Below, one piece after another: positions 10,501-21,140 of a stretch of DNA of 30,815 bases. The notes under the pieces were generated by a model. It had not been told where the DNA came from and made no database searches. It saw nothing but the letters and a program-made list of their open reading frames with translations. Made by a program: the position numbers and the translations under genes. Numbering within the stretch: the stretch's first letter is position 1; each line of letters starts with the position of its first letter. The stretch is from Apostichopus leukothele (taxonomy: Eukaryota > Echinodermata > Holothuroidea > Aspidochirotida > Stichopodidae), in contig JAAAKB020198092.1 in assembly GCA_010014835.2 (NCBI GenBank), positions 1 to 30,815 of the forward strand, read 5' to 3'.

Positions 10501-12061
10501 TCTCGACCATAGTGAGGTGGTTTTCCTGCTTCGACGTATTCGCAAATAATCCTTTTCGGTTTAGGCGCTTGGTTCTGAAGGTGGTATACTGCATGGAAAG
10601 AAACAAGAAACTGATATTAAATGATACATATTATTGATACATATATATAGTTACATTGATACATATATACATAGTTTAATTTCAAAGGACAACACAACCA
10701 CTGTGCTGTTAACACCATGGTAACTTAAGATTGTTAAAGCATTTTAGCCAATTGTCTATGTCTAGTTAGCTGTGTAAGACAATTGCTTCAAACTCCTTCT
10801 TAAGAGAAAGAGCCCCCCAAAAAATAAAAATATGCCCACTGTACACTCACATGTATACAAGTATGGCACCCACATTAATCAGATTTGGAAATGTGCAGGA
10901 GGGAAAGAAGTAAGCACACATAAAGGTGGGGGGTGTGGGTTAAACAGACTGAGATGGGCACTGCTCCAAAGGTAGGTAGAGAGAAAGGTTCCTTATAAAT
11001 AGTAGACCTGTAGAGAAACGCACCACTTCAATGGTACTGTAGATAAAGTATAGGGTAGCATCTCCATGGTATAGTATACAGTAGCTCACCTTATGCCAAT
11101 GGTAGGATAGAAAGATGAGAATTTACTACAACAGAAGAAACGTAGAGAAGGGCACATGACTCTGTATAGTGGTGAAGAGGGTATATGGTATCAAGTGCCT
11201 ATCAAGTGCCTATCAAGTGCCTATCAAGGGTCATACAGTACATCAGTGTTATAAGCATATGTTGTGAAGGCCGGATAGTTTTCACTAGTTACGGCAAAGT
11301 CATCGAAATGATACCTTACAATATAAAGCAGATAGGACATGAACTGCAAGGATGTGTAAAAAATATCGCTTACAAACATCTTTCCTCTTGGGATTCTTTT
11401 TCCCTTTCTTGACAAAATTTTTGAGCTCTCCGAAATAACTAAAGCTGGACGAACGGCTTCTGTCGTTCATCAAAAAGATGTCCAGCGTGTCTGGACTGTA
11501 GCACGGCAACGGAGAGTAGACCTCACTTTCTGTGATCTCTGGGAGGGACTCACTGTCCAAGCTCTCTGGCAGCGATTTGAGCAAGTCTGGTTTTTCACAT
11601 TTTAAGGCTGACGAGACGGAGCTGTGGCGTTTCCGTCTCTGGTGGGGAAGAATGATGTCCACACAATGCTTGCGGGTGAGAATGTCCAGTTTGACCTGAA
11701 GTTCCAGTCCTTCCTCTGGTGGCGATGTGGCGAGAGTTTGCCTACTTTGGAGTTGTCTCTCCTCCTTTGGTCTCTCGGGTACAAAATTCAGAAACGATGT
11801 CTCCTTCAGCGGTGAAATCTTGTCCCTTTTACTATTGTAAGGTATGACCTTCCTCTCCAGAATGTTTGGCAAATTGGTGGGTCTTTCTAGTTCTCTACTC
11901 CTCACTTGTACACATTCATAACTAGGAAATATTTCATCTGACGGACCTGTCACCTTGATGACAGGAACATTCCTAATTTGTTGAAGTGGCCGATACAGAT
12001 CCATTCTCTTGCAATCTCCCACAATGGTATTATCCCGAATTTTGGTGACACAAACGTACAT
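4445..12061 (-). CDS. Chimaerin (Rac GTPase-activating protein), N-terminal 412 codons in five exons; 3' part missing
   Basis: Gene-level model joining 12061-11374, 10588-10501, 7866-7750, 5738-5486 and 4534-4445. Splice phases 1, 2, 2 and 0 match at every junction. Predicted residues are 1-229 N-terminal extension, 230-259 linker, about 260-350 SH2 domain, 351-408 SH2-to-C1 linker, and 409-412 the start of C1. Chimaerins are known to inactivate Rac by stimulating its GTP hydrolysis. Their C1 domain binds diacylglycerol and their SH2 domain couples them to tyrosine-kinase receptors, including ephrin receptors. Identity rests on three segments in the right order: APKPKRIIC followed by HYGRE, the SH2 core with YLVRES, and KRFDTLHDLVEDGLIT followed by YEKAHNFK. 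No C1 cysteines or RhoGAP motif such as GLYRVSG were found downstream, so the gene is incomplete here. CHN1 and CHN2 cannot be told apart, and an invertebrate probably has one ancestral gene. Confidence 0.88.
4535..5485 (-). other. Chimaerin intron 4
   Basis: A 951-bp intron between exons 4 and 5, GTGAGA to ATACAG. Nothing else is recognised in it. Confidence 0.85.
5486..5738 (-). CDS. Chimaerin exon 4: SH2 domain, second half, and start of linker
   Basis: A 253-nt exon, phase 2 in and phase 0 out. The acceptor GTCGTTAG is chosen over a second AG 12 nt inside the exon (after CAATCAC). The upstream site gives RCNHSTKNFRLFFDGKHYV, which aligns without gaps to RFGNQTLNYRLFHDGKHFV of vertebrate chimaerin; the inner site would delete four residues. 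It continues KRFDTLHDLVEDGLITMYVE, then ADYINAMVAEPIYDK, which follows the family closely through the SH2 end and the conserved NPIYE-like motif. The last part (ENERNMSMERHDHHGFDE) is a less conserved hydrophilic linker. The donor is GTGAGA. Confidence 0.95.
6296..6362 (-). repeat. Fragment of a tRNA-derived SINE
   Basis: On the minus strand the order is AAGTGGTTTACGGGTTAGAG with TGTCTGCC (A-box-like), then GGATCAAATCCTCACC (B-box-like, compare GGTTCGAATCC). The spacing is shorter than in a real tRNA and no anticodon arm can be folded. It therefore looks like a decayed tRNA-like SINE head with an internal deletion rather than a tRNA gene. Confidence 0.55.
7034..7131. repeat. 47-bp tandem duplication
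   Basis: Two nearly identical copies begin at 7034 and 7081 and contain GGTTATTGGCATGCTATGC and GGCTGTTAGCAAGC. Confidence 0.93.
7750..7866 (-). CDS. Chimaerin exon 3: SH2 domain, first half
   Basis: A 117-nt exon with acceptor TTAATCAG and donor GTAATT, phase 2 on both sides. It reads EFHGPISRDTADWFL, then GEGSYLVRES, then GSYTLGL. This is the classic SH2 start: the aromatic-HG motif, helix A with ISRxxA, and the FLVRES-type strand. The phosphotyrosine-binding arginine (YLVRES, about residue 284) is present, so the domain can in principle bind phosphotyrosine. Vertebrate chimaerins have ILRES at this place, so YLVRES is nearer the general SH2 consensus. Confidence 0.94.
8697..8980. repeat. 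32/36-bp minisatellite, 9 units
   Basis: Unit ACCCAGCTACAATACCTGGT plus ACATGGCTAGAT. Starts are at 8697, 8729, 8765, 8797, 8829, 8865, 8901, 8933 and 8965. Units are 32 bp, or 36 bp when an extra ACAT is present, so the two lengths differ by slippage of the ACAT tetranucleotide. The array ends in a partial unit. Confidence 0.95.
10005..10262. repeat. 37/38-bp minisatellite, 7 units
   Basis: GTCAGC recurs at 10011, 10049, 10087, 10125, 10162, 10199 and 10237 within a unit containing CTTCATCAACATGTTTTGTA and CTAAGGTAAATGT. Length changes come from TTTT versus TTT. The short open frames here (CVSFINMF and SASSTC-type repeats) are products of the array, not a gene. Confidence 0.95.
10501..10588 (-). 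CDS. Chimaerin exon 2: pre-SH2 linker
   Basis: An 88-nt exon with acceptor TGCAG and donor GTAAGTG, phase 1 in and phase 2 out. It reads YHLQNQAPKPKRIICEYV, then EAGKPPHYGRE. The chimaerin family has a closely similar linker (YQLQQEAPRPKRIICP, then YYGRE) directly before the SH2 domain. This makes it one of the strongest pieces of evidence for the gene's identity, because the linker is not found in other SH2 proteins. In the structure of beta2-chimaerin this stretch takes part in the autoinhibitory intramolecular contacts. Confidence 0.9.
10589..11373 (-). other. Chimaerin intron 1
   Basis: A 785-bp intron between the long first exon and the linker exon, GTAAGC to TGCAG. It contains the 11-bp array at 11189-11230. 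Confidence 0.75.
11189..11230. repeat. 11-bp tandem repeat, 3.5 copies
   Basis: TATCAAGTGCC is repeated at 11189, 11200 and 11211, with a partial copy at 11222. Confidence 0.95.
11374..12061 (-). CDS. Chimaerin exon 1: long N-terminal extension (residues 1-229)
   Basis: This is the longest convincing coding exon in the window, 229 codons plus one base. The ATG at 12061-12059 has A at position -3. The donor is GTAAGC just after the KRKDV codons. It joins the next exon in phase 1 to give VLYHLQ, matching the YLYQLQ-type start of the linker in vertebrate chimaerins. I recognise no domain in residues 1-229. The exon is rich in charged and Ser/Pro residues. It contains a basic cluster followed by serines (QRRKRHSSVSS), an acidic Ser/Glu stretch (ESLDSESLPEITESE), and a basic end (RSRSSSFSY, then FVKKGKKNPKRK). 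These look like phosphorylation and acidic-membrane or nuclear targeting signals, but that is inference. Vertebrate beta2-chimaerin has a far shorter segment here. The assignment rests on phase and position, so an independent upstream gene remains possible. Confidence 0.68.
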
Positions 12062-13100
12062 TTTCAAACTTGTTTCTACACCGGAACGTGCGGAAATTCC
12101 AGAAGTGACATAATATCATCCATTTAGTAGCAATATTTGCAGAAAATTCAGCAAGATGTTAATGAAGTCAATCTGTATTCCTTAAACCAAATAACTTCAA
12201 AGAAAACCTGATAAATCAGAATAATAATACTTGTGAAAATCCAAGGACTTGGATAAAATAAAATATCAAGTGTTGACTATGGCACTATACTAAAGAATCT
12301 AACTTGTTCCATCAGGAGCAAACCACTTTCAAAAAAGATAAATGAAAGATAAAGCTATCCTTTATTCTCCAAAGTTTATTTTGCTCTCCAGAATAATTGC
12401 AAAAGTCACCAACAATTATTCCACAAAATGAATTGCGTCCAATTCGACTAAATTAATGGAAAATCTGATCCTGCTTACATAAAACTTCAAATTTTTCAAA
12501 ATGATTTACTCCATCACGGTTGAAGATGTCAGAACTGACAACAGCTGCGAGCCACTGCTATTCACGATGATGCACACACGACATGAATAAAACACACCCT
12601 TGAGTCACTCTCAATCTTTTTTCCCAAATTTTCTTTTGATTTATCAATGAGCTCTTGATCCAACAAATCACACGTTAATAAGACAACAACGTCTCTAATC
12701 TGCTTGAAACCCCAAAAATGTATGTTTGGCGAGGACACGAATAAAGCGAATCGTTAAATATGAGTTCATCTGCACTTTGACGGTTGACGAATTCTCGTAG
12801 ACTGAGAATGGAAGTGAATCTCACAGAGCGATGTTGGTTACTGCCCTTCTTTATTGTATTTTGGGGGGGAAGCTCATGGGGTGTGCTAGCAGAGACAGTT
12901 TCTCTCTCTCTCCTTGTGGAAACTTGCATTATGGGCCAATTTCCAGGAAGGATGTATCTTAATCACTACCAGCATTATTATGATATAACCGTTCATGGGT
13001 GTATCCTGTCAACGCTATGCAGGCTCTACGCACAACATGACCTGTTTTCCAAACAATACACTCATAAAAATCTTAAGTCAATCAATACGGGAAGTTCTTA
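12062..13100 (-). promoter_or_regulatory. Probable 5' flank of the chimaerin gene
   Basis: Lies upstream of the predicted ATG on the minus strand. The frame of exon 1 shows no in-frame ATG just upstream. Between 12675 and 13101 both strands have short open frames of 84-105 codons without family resemblance. Purely positional inference; no TATA box or initiator is firmly assigned and an untranslated upstream exon is possible. Confidence 0.3.
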
Positions 13101-16100
13101 ATTTAAAGTTTTAAGACGGCTGTATTGTACTGTAGTCTTTGTCACAAAGGTCTGAGCAGTTCAATTTGAGATGGATGACTTGCTGCGGCCCAGTCACTAT
13201 TAAAGTCTACATGTTAATTTACCTGTCCAACATATATTTTCTCTCTTTTTTCTTTTTTTAAGTCAGGAAAGTGAGGAGTGAAGTAAATTTATTCTTTTCT
13301 CTAAATTTGAAATTAATTAACAATTACTGAAATATTATTTACATATAGTCTTCCTGTCAATGAAGAACTATTTATGTTGTACCATTTTTCTCTAAAGCCT
13401 GTCTAAAGTAAATAAGATGAATAACAGAATTATTAACATGTATAATATTGCAACCATTGATTGGACCTGGCTTGTGTTTACGGTGATGTAATTCTAGTTA
13501 GGATGGACAGTTTCTCCTTTCTATTTATTACAGTGTAAAGCAAGCAATAACTTTATTGATCTACTGTAACTAATCTTTGTAACTCTGTCATTGATCAATT
13601 AAAGTTTCCACCAATTTCTTTTGTGAACATGAATCTTTTCTACGCTATATTAAGTGGGTCAGATTTGATTCATGTATACTAATCTCACCACAACTGAGAA
13701 CTTACTGATCAAACTAAAGGACTGCATCAGGAATTAACTAAATGATCCTGACCATATTTCTGTAACTATTACATTCCAATTTCCTAGAATAGTGAGATTA
13801 CAAGAGATTAGTCTAACGGTCACATATGTTCCAAGGCTTCATAAAAAAAAATTAAAAAAGAACATTAGTATTACATATCTATGTAGCAGCCTAAAATTCA
13901 CTGGTATGGTTACTTACGGATGACAAAGTTGCTGTTATTAAAGCACAAACGAAACAACAAATGTGTGTCTTATTTTGTGACCTGTACAAGATAACGCTAC
14001 GTACTGCAAGGTGTTTGAAGCTAATGTTTGGATCATGTGTATCTTTACTATGGATACATGATACATGTCCGAGGTTGTTTGAATGCTGCAAAGATCAGTG
14101 TATTATAACAGGTGCTGCAGGAATGGGTACTTCAGGTCAATAGTTTACAGTGCAGTCTATGGAAATAGGTTTCTTGAATTCTATAATTAAAAAAAGAAAG
14201 TTAATCTTTGTCGTCATCAACCTTTCATATGGATCAAGGACTGAATCAAGTCACATGACAAACTATATCCTTTGCCATGTTGATGAACACTTAAAAATTT
14301 TGCAAGTAATTTTCATGTGAAAGCTCACACACACATTATGACATTTTAATTATTATCAATTGTTATTATTATATTTCTATAAGTTCTATTTCTCACTTTT
14401 AGAACTACAGTTCCATTGAAGCACTCAAATAAAGATTGATAAATTATCACCGTGAGAGAAGAAGGTTACAAAAGGAACTGTTCAATGTCCAAGCAAACTC
14501 CAGTTGTGAGTCATCCAGTGAAGATGTACATAAACGCATTCATGAACAAACTTGAAGAAAGTTTTTCAAAATTCCACAGGCAGTTCAACAAGCCTGATCG
14601 AATGCCTCCTTTAAGATCACCGTAGTAAGATAGAAACATTTATTCCAAAGAACAGAAAGTCTAACAGAAAATCTAGAATCGTACAGTATAGATATCTTCC
14701 AATATGATTTAATATGAAAGCTACAAGTCCCAACAAACTAGAAGCTTCTTCCAATAGCAGATGTTCATGAATATGTAACAAACACTGAAATGTGATGCTA
14801 CTGCATTACTATAGACACATGTACATATGCTGACAAAGTGTACCTCACAGACACAGCTCTCTGTATCTGTGACAACTTACTAGTATCCAATAAAAGTGCT
14901 GTTAAGCTCTCAAAGGGTTACAAATCCAAGACATCGAGAGACATCTGTTGCCACGACGAGACATTCAAAATCAAGAAGAAAGCATCCTTGAAAAAACTTA
15001 CAAACTCAATCCACATCAACTGCTGAAGCAGGTAATAATTACAAAATGACCTTCATTTTGAAATCATTGAAGGTGGCAACAGATATCAGGAGCAAGAAAT
15101 GTCAATTAGAAGTGTTTATGGGTTGATGGAAGCTCTTAAAACTTGACGCAAGCTACACTGTAAACATTACACGCGACATACAGCAAGCATCTTCATCACG
15201 CACTGTTACACTCCACCAGCTGACTTGCTAAATATATGCATTTTCAGAATTTCTACAAAAATGCAGTATATGAAAGGACACATTGCAAACTGCCTGTATA
15301 CTATACAGTACTGGACTGTAGATCTCAGCTGGTATTATATAAAACAGCGACGCAATTCTTTGTGACTAAAGTGTCATGTACTCATTACAAGTTTGCATAA
15401 CAGTAATGATTCCAAAGATTTTGGATAATGAAAATAACTGAGAAAATAAGAGTTGCTTATTGGGTGAAAATGCTGGTTGCCTACTGTACTGTAATTGCAC
15501 TATATGGGTTCATTCTTTTCATAAAACCAATACAAAGATGGAGATTTCTGATTGAGAGCACAGAAGGTCTAAACTAAGAAATGATATTTTGTCTAAAGGT
15601 GTTAGCCAAGTGTTGTGCTTGTTATTAGATGTATGAATTATGTATGAGATGTTAGCTTCCACAGTACAGCACTGTTTGAACCAATTAAACTATATAAGGT
15701 AGTGAGTGGTTTTTCAGTTTTTATAAAAAAATTAAGTGAACTCCTTGTTTTAAAGGGATACTCCAGAGGCTGACGTTGGTCACTTAATATCAAGGCTGGC
15801 AATTGTCTGCATCTATAGGTCAAAACCACATCTTCATAGCAATTTGTGTGCAGAAAATATGATTTTCTTTTTTTGAATTGGTAGTATTTTGTGAATGTTT
15901 CTGGCAAAAGCAGAGTGTAAATAATGTCATTTCAGCTGAAATGCTAATTCCTTTTTTTTGCTATGATATTATATTTAGCTCATTTGAACTTAAGGGGAAA
16001 ATAATATTTTCATAAATATGACAATGTTGCATTTTGATGAAATTCTAAATGGTGTTGAATGGGTTGGAAATGGGATAGGAGTAGAAAGATGGAAGATAAT

Positions 16101-17818
16101 AAAATGTCATCATAGTGCCCAAATGCATTATTTCAAACACAAGATAATCATTGCAGTAACTAACATGACCAATTCTTGCAAAATGGTTCACAGTACCGTG
16201 CAAGGTCATGTTCCTTGCATTACAAAGTTATGGTAATATATAGATTTTTACCTTTTTCCCCTTCAACTTTTACGACTAATTTACCACATGCACTACATCA
16301 GGCAACGTCTTTGCCAACCACAACACTCCAAATAATTGAGCTGCCTGCTTTACTGCTTTACATAGAGATTTTTGGAAATTGTGTCTGTGCATATCATTAA
16401 TGTATGAACTAGCATGCAGAGTTTCCAAGGGTTTAAGTGTTCATACTGCATGAAATATAATTTCATGCTTTATTTACACAGATCTACTCAACTCGAGTTA
16501 AAAAAAGAAAATGAAAAAGAAGCTTTATGGACTGACTGATTATGTGAAAAACAGAGTTAAAAAGAGAAATGCAAATTTTTAGGTTGTTATGAAAATGAAA
16601 TTGTTTACAGAAATGTTGTCATGATGCAAGAGCCCTCTCTACAGGATAATAATATACAGGCTAATAGCATGTCCAGTATGTTCAAGGGAGTAAAGTCTCC
16701 TCTCTGTGACTGTTTAGAGAAAATACCATACTGTACAGTATGACAGCATTGGAATTGATTTCATGGGTCAAGAGTCTGAGAACAACTATGCTCAATCAAT
16801 TACAAAATGCTGCCATAACTGAAGCCATCATTTTTCTGGTTTCTTAAAACTTGAAATTCCATTCTGTAAATATGCCACTTTCTGTGCTTTTTCCGTTTTT
16901 CTCGTACCTTTCCGTGCTTTTTCCGTTTTCTAAGTATTAACAATAATATATTAGGGAATACGTGATTACCAGGGCTCACTGGCGTGCCTGTGTGTTTATT
17001 ATCAGAGCTAGGGCACTAGATACTCAAACGTTGGTATACTCTGCAACTTGTGGCGTTTTAATAATAAGTTGAAAAGGATCAAGTAACAAGGATTGTTTTC
17101 TGTGTTATTGGATCAGTTTGAGTTTCAGTATTTTTTAAATTGCTTTGAAATTCCATTTTCCGTGTCCTACTCTTGATTCCGTGAAGTTCATACATTTTCC
17201 ATATCACGGAAAACTTATGGCTTTAGCCATAACATGTTTACTTTTGGACAAATGTTTTAGTCCCAAGACTGCTTTATATAATTCTGTTGCCCAATTTTAA
17301 TTTAATGTTTTTTTTGTTTTTGGGGGGGAGGGGCAATTTACAGCTCATCTACAGACAAACAATAAACAAATTAACATTTACCAAAATTATCTGCATTCTA
17401 GTGACGCGGAAAGGAATGCCAGCTACCCTTGATCTCAGACGAATGGTTGACTCCAACCTGGTAACATATATTGCTTATTTCCAACAACGTGCATTTTGGA
17501 ATGTTAAAATTTTTGTTACGGAATATTTACGCTTACTGTCTACCGTTGGGTATTATAATTTAATTTACACTCTACAAGTAGAACAACACCTCAGGTAAAG
17601 TGCGATTTATGAAGCAGTCATGAATAAAATACACCAAGGAGCTCTCAAATTAAATTACCCGTCAACACAACTGACCTTTGCTGTGAATACTAATTAGGAA
17701 CAACTCTCTCTCTACGTGCTGAGCAATTTATGTAATATACCACACTGATGGAATGAGGGCAGTAGACTCATTTCCAATTCTGTTATTACTGTTCAGATCG
17801 AAGCTGACATAAGGAGCC
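13101..17818. other. AT-rich DNA with no recognised gene
   Basis: No exon with both splice sites and family resemblance was found on either strand. The one small repeat is at 16878-16930. TACTGTACAGTA-like and TACATGTA-like palindromes are frequent. Confidence 0.5.
16878..16930. repeat. 30-bp tandem duplication
   Basis: Two copies of CTTTCTGTGCTTTTTCCGTT (second with CTTTCC) begin at 16878 and 16908. Confidence 0.85.
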
Positions 17819-18004
17819 TGAAGGAGACGAGGGGAAGGGAGGGAGAGGAAGGGGAGATGCGGAGAGGTTGGAGGAGGAGGGAAGGAAGGGAAAGGGAGGG
17901 GAAAAGCGGAGGAGGGAGAGGAGAGAGGGGAGTGAGGGAAGGAAGGGCAAAGGAATGGGAGAGGAGAGGAGGGAAGAGAGAAAGGATGTGTGGGAGGAGG
18001 GTGA
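17819..18004 (+). repeat. Polypurine tract, about 185 nt
   Basis: A G/A-only stretch broken by only a few pyrimidines, dominated by GGA, GGGA and GAGG words. The opposite strand is C/T-rich and reads as a proline/serine-rich open frame, an effect of composition. Such tracts can form triplex (H-DNA) structures. Confidence 0.93.
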
Positions 18005-18410
18005 TGGTGATACAAAATATTTTCATGGTTCATCACCTATACCGCCAAGTTAAAGGCAACAAGTAGCTTAATTGGTACATTTGGAATAGAATTTGCCACA
18101 ACTTGGTGGTGTGGTATTCAAGAGTGAAAAGACCTGTTAATTGCACCAAAAATGACTTAGTCATCCAATTTTGTAGGTTTCCATAAATGTAGCACATTTC
18201 CATTCATTATACTGGACTGAATCTTGTATAGCTAACCTAGTTACCATACTCTAGAGTAAAGGTAGTCAAAAGGGTATTGTCATGTAAATATCTTCATTAT
18301 AGAGCTAGCTCAGTGTGGGGTATCTATTACAGTAAGTTGGTAAACTTTAATTTGTGATAAACTAAATTTACTTTACCAAAGTACTGAAACAATGCAGCTC
18401 AGATTCGCCC

Positions 18411-18752
18411 TTACGTGAATTTGCAGTTCACATACATGTATTTAATACTAGTTACTGTCAATCTTACGTGAATTTGCAGTTCACATACATGTATTTAATA
18501 CTAGTTACTGTAAATCTTGTATAGGTGTGAATTTGCAGTTCACATACATGTATTTAATACTAGTTACTGTCAATCTTACCTGAATTTGCAGTTCACATAC
18601 ATGTATTTAATACTAGTTACTGTCAATCTTGTATAGCTGTGAATTTGCAGTTCACATACATGTATTTAATACTAGTTACTGTCAATCTTGTATAGGTGTG
18701 AATTTGCAGTTCACATACATGTATTAAATACTAGTTACTGTCAATCTTGTAG
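18411..18752. repeat. 53/59-bp minisatellite, 6 copies
   Basis: GAATTTGCAGTTCACATACA recurs at 18417, 18470, 18529, 18582, 18641 and 18700, with TTTAATACTAGTTACTGTCA in each. Two linker forms occur: short (TCTTACGT) and long (TCTTGTATAGGTGT). This gives the spacing series 53, 59, 53, 59, 59. Confidence 0.95.
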
Positions 18753-19526
18753 AGATACAAAGCTAATATTTAGAAAAGTTTCATACAAAATAACGGCCTT
18801 GATCTTCTTTAGTCCAGGTAAAGTTATGTACAATTCAATTGCAGACTATGTAAGTACATTACAGGACTTCCTAGCATAGTCTATTATGGCTGATATGTAA
18901 TGTCCAGGCACGACTGCATCATCACAACACATCAAGGTGATTTACAAGATTAACATTCCAAAACTTTGGATGTTTACCAGTGATGAGCTTACCTGTCTCC
19001 TCACAACCTCAGCACCTTCGTTCTACCGTGTCTAGAGTGAATGGGTAACCGTTTAACACTTTGCACCCTCTATGACTGGACCCTGCCAGTCATTGACCTC
19101 CCTTCTCATTTTACACCCAAAGTGTCTAGAACATATTCTAGTTGAGTTTTCTTCTATTCAAATCATTCAGAACTGCCCTTCATCAGGACCAATGGAGGGC
19201 ACCATCACTGAGACATCCTATCAAGGTGATTACACAATTAACAAGAATATATGTAGTGTCAAGGTTTCTCAAAGCTTCAAGGTTGCTGTGCTCAGTTGCT
19301 GATGGTTAGCGAAATTAATGTCAGTTGAGACGCTCTGTGTACAGTAGCATATTGTAAAGGTTTGTTACTTCTGAGGTCTGTACTGTACAGTATTTAAGTA
19401 AGTTTTAGTCTCTACATTAATTGCCAATTAACTCAATTCTTATCTTATACATGTATGAGGCCTATACATTATTAAACAAAATAATTAATAAGATTACAAA
19501 GCCATGCAAATTACCATAGCACCTAC
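18753..19526. other. Non-coding DNA between two arrays
   Basis: Contains a plus-strand open frame of 76 codons at 19072-19302 without resemblance to a known family. Nothing else is seen. Confidence 0.5.
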
Positions 19527-19900
19527 ACTCTAGTAAAGTATTTAGTATTTGGCACATGTGACTGCTATAGTCTCATATTTTAGTATAATTTGTGAGTTAC
19601 TCTAGTAAAGTATTTAGTATTTGGCACATGCGACTGCAATAGTCTCATATTTTAGTATAATTTGTGAGGTACTCTAGTAAAGTATTTATATGTGGCACAT
19701 GTGACTGCAATAGTCTCATATTTTAGTACAATGTGAGGTACTCTAGTAAAGTATTTATATGTGGCACATGTGACTGCAATAGTCTCATATTTTAGTATAA
19801 TTTGTGAGGTACTCTAGTAATGTATTTATATGTGGCACATGTGACTGCAATAGTCTCATATTTTAGTACAATGTGAGGTACTTCTAGTAAAGTATTTAGT
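19527..19900. repeat. 69-72-bp minisatellite, 5 copies plus a partial one
   Basis: ACTCTAGTAAAGTATTTA starts copies at 19527, 19599, 19671, 19740 and 19811, with a partial at 19880. Each has GGCACATGTGACTGC and AGTCTCATATTTTAGTA. Copy variants alternate between TATAATTTGTGAGG and TACAATGTGAGG ends. Confidence 0.95.
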
Positions 19901-21051
19901 ACTCTAAAAACACTTGTCCAGGTGCTCCAAGTCCAGCAGGCTACAAACATGCATCAATAGAAATTGTAATTTTGTCAACTTATTGATTCAGACACTGTTT
20001 TCAACAGTGAAACACACTAATGGGAAGAACTTGGCCTGGCTCTCAGACAAGATATATTTCACAAACATCCAACTTCTTGATACAGTCCAAAGATTCTCTC
20101 TCCTGATAGACAACAATTCCTTGAACTATACTGGTTCTCGGCCACCAAATGGCCGTTAGGGAGTACACTGGAAGGTAACCCGTGTCAATCTCTCTGGAGA
20201 GGCAAATGTTAATAAATCTTGCACCGTCATCTCGCTTAGGAGAGAGAGAGAGAGATGGAGATGAGGCCAGAGGTTGTTTTCATTGAGAGAAAAAAATTGG
20301 ATTTGTGCAATATTACAATCAATATCACAGGCTTAAGGTGGTGTAAGGCTTCACATTCAATACATTATAAATAAAAACTTGAGATATTGACAAAACCTTG
20401 ACAAGGACGCACTATATATTTAATCCCTTGACAGTCTGGGTATAATCGCAGCGGCCATTTTGTCAGCTGTAAGTGTTTCCCACGACTTTAATTGGGCTGT
20501 GTAGTAGTTGCAATATTTCTTTCCATAGTTGCTTGTGGTATAAATTCTAGTTGAGGACTTGTACAGGTTTTTCTTTCATGAGTTATACTCTTGGATAAAG
20601 CTAAAGTAGCCTACAGTATACATCGCATATACCATACAGCTAATATATCATATCCAACTAATTGATTTCTGTTTTTAATTTGCATCTTATGCTGCCTCAT
20701 TAATGCACCCTCATTATGATTTAAATCAATTATTGAATTGTAATTGAGCCAGTTTCAATTTTCACAGCAATAATAATACTTGGATTTAAACCCATTGTTT
20801 CCTTACTTACTTTGAGCTTTTCTTTTGTCCAAGTGATTGTTTACAAACTCATTGTTAGAGAACTGATGAGGACCTCCAGCCACGCCTTAAAGTAACAGAG
20901 GGCACTGTCATATTTGTCCTTTCTAAGTGTAATTTATTATTATTATTATTATTCCAAGAACCTTGATAAGCTGCAGTCTGAAATCACTATGAATTATCTT
21001 GAGGAATCTATGGCGGACACTAATTCTGGGCAAACTACTCCCACATTCCCT
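19901..21051. other. Non-coding DNA with microsatellites
   Basis: Contains an (AG)n run near 20240 and an (ATT)n run at about 20934-20951. No exon is recognised. Confidence 0.5.
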
Positions 21052-21140
21052 TATTCACGCATAGTGTGACCTCTATTCACGCATAGTGTGACCTCTATTC
21101 ACGCATAGTGTGACCTCTATTCACGCATAGTGTGACCTCT
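21052..21140. repeat. 22-bp minisatellite, 4 perfect copies
   Basis: TATTCACGCATAGTGTGACC plus TC, at 21052, 21074, 21096 and 21118. The copies are identical. Confidence 0.97.

Noticed and set aside
12675-13101. Open frames on both strands upstream of the chimaerin start
   Set aside because: No family resemblance, no signal linking them to exon 1. At most an untranslated exon.
17287-17598. A 103-codon plus-strand frame
   Set aside because: Starts in a T/G-rich run and matches no family I recognise; expected by chance in 31 kb.
17728-18066. Overlapping proline/serine-rich and arginine/glycine-rich open frames on both strands
   Set aside because: They are produced by the polypurine tract, which lacks stop codons in several frames. 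No start or splice context.
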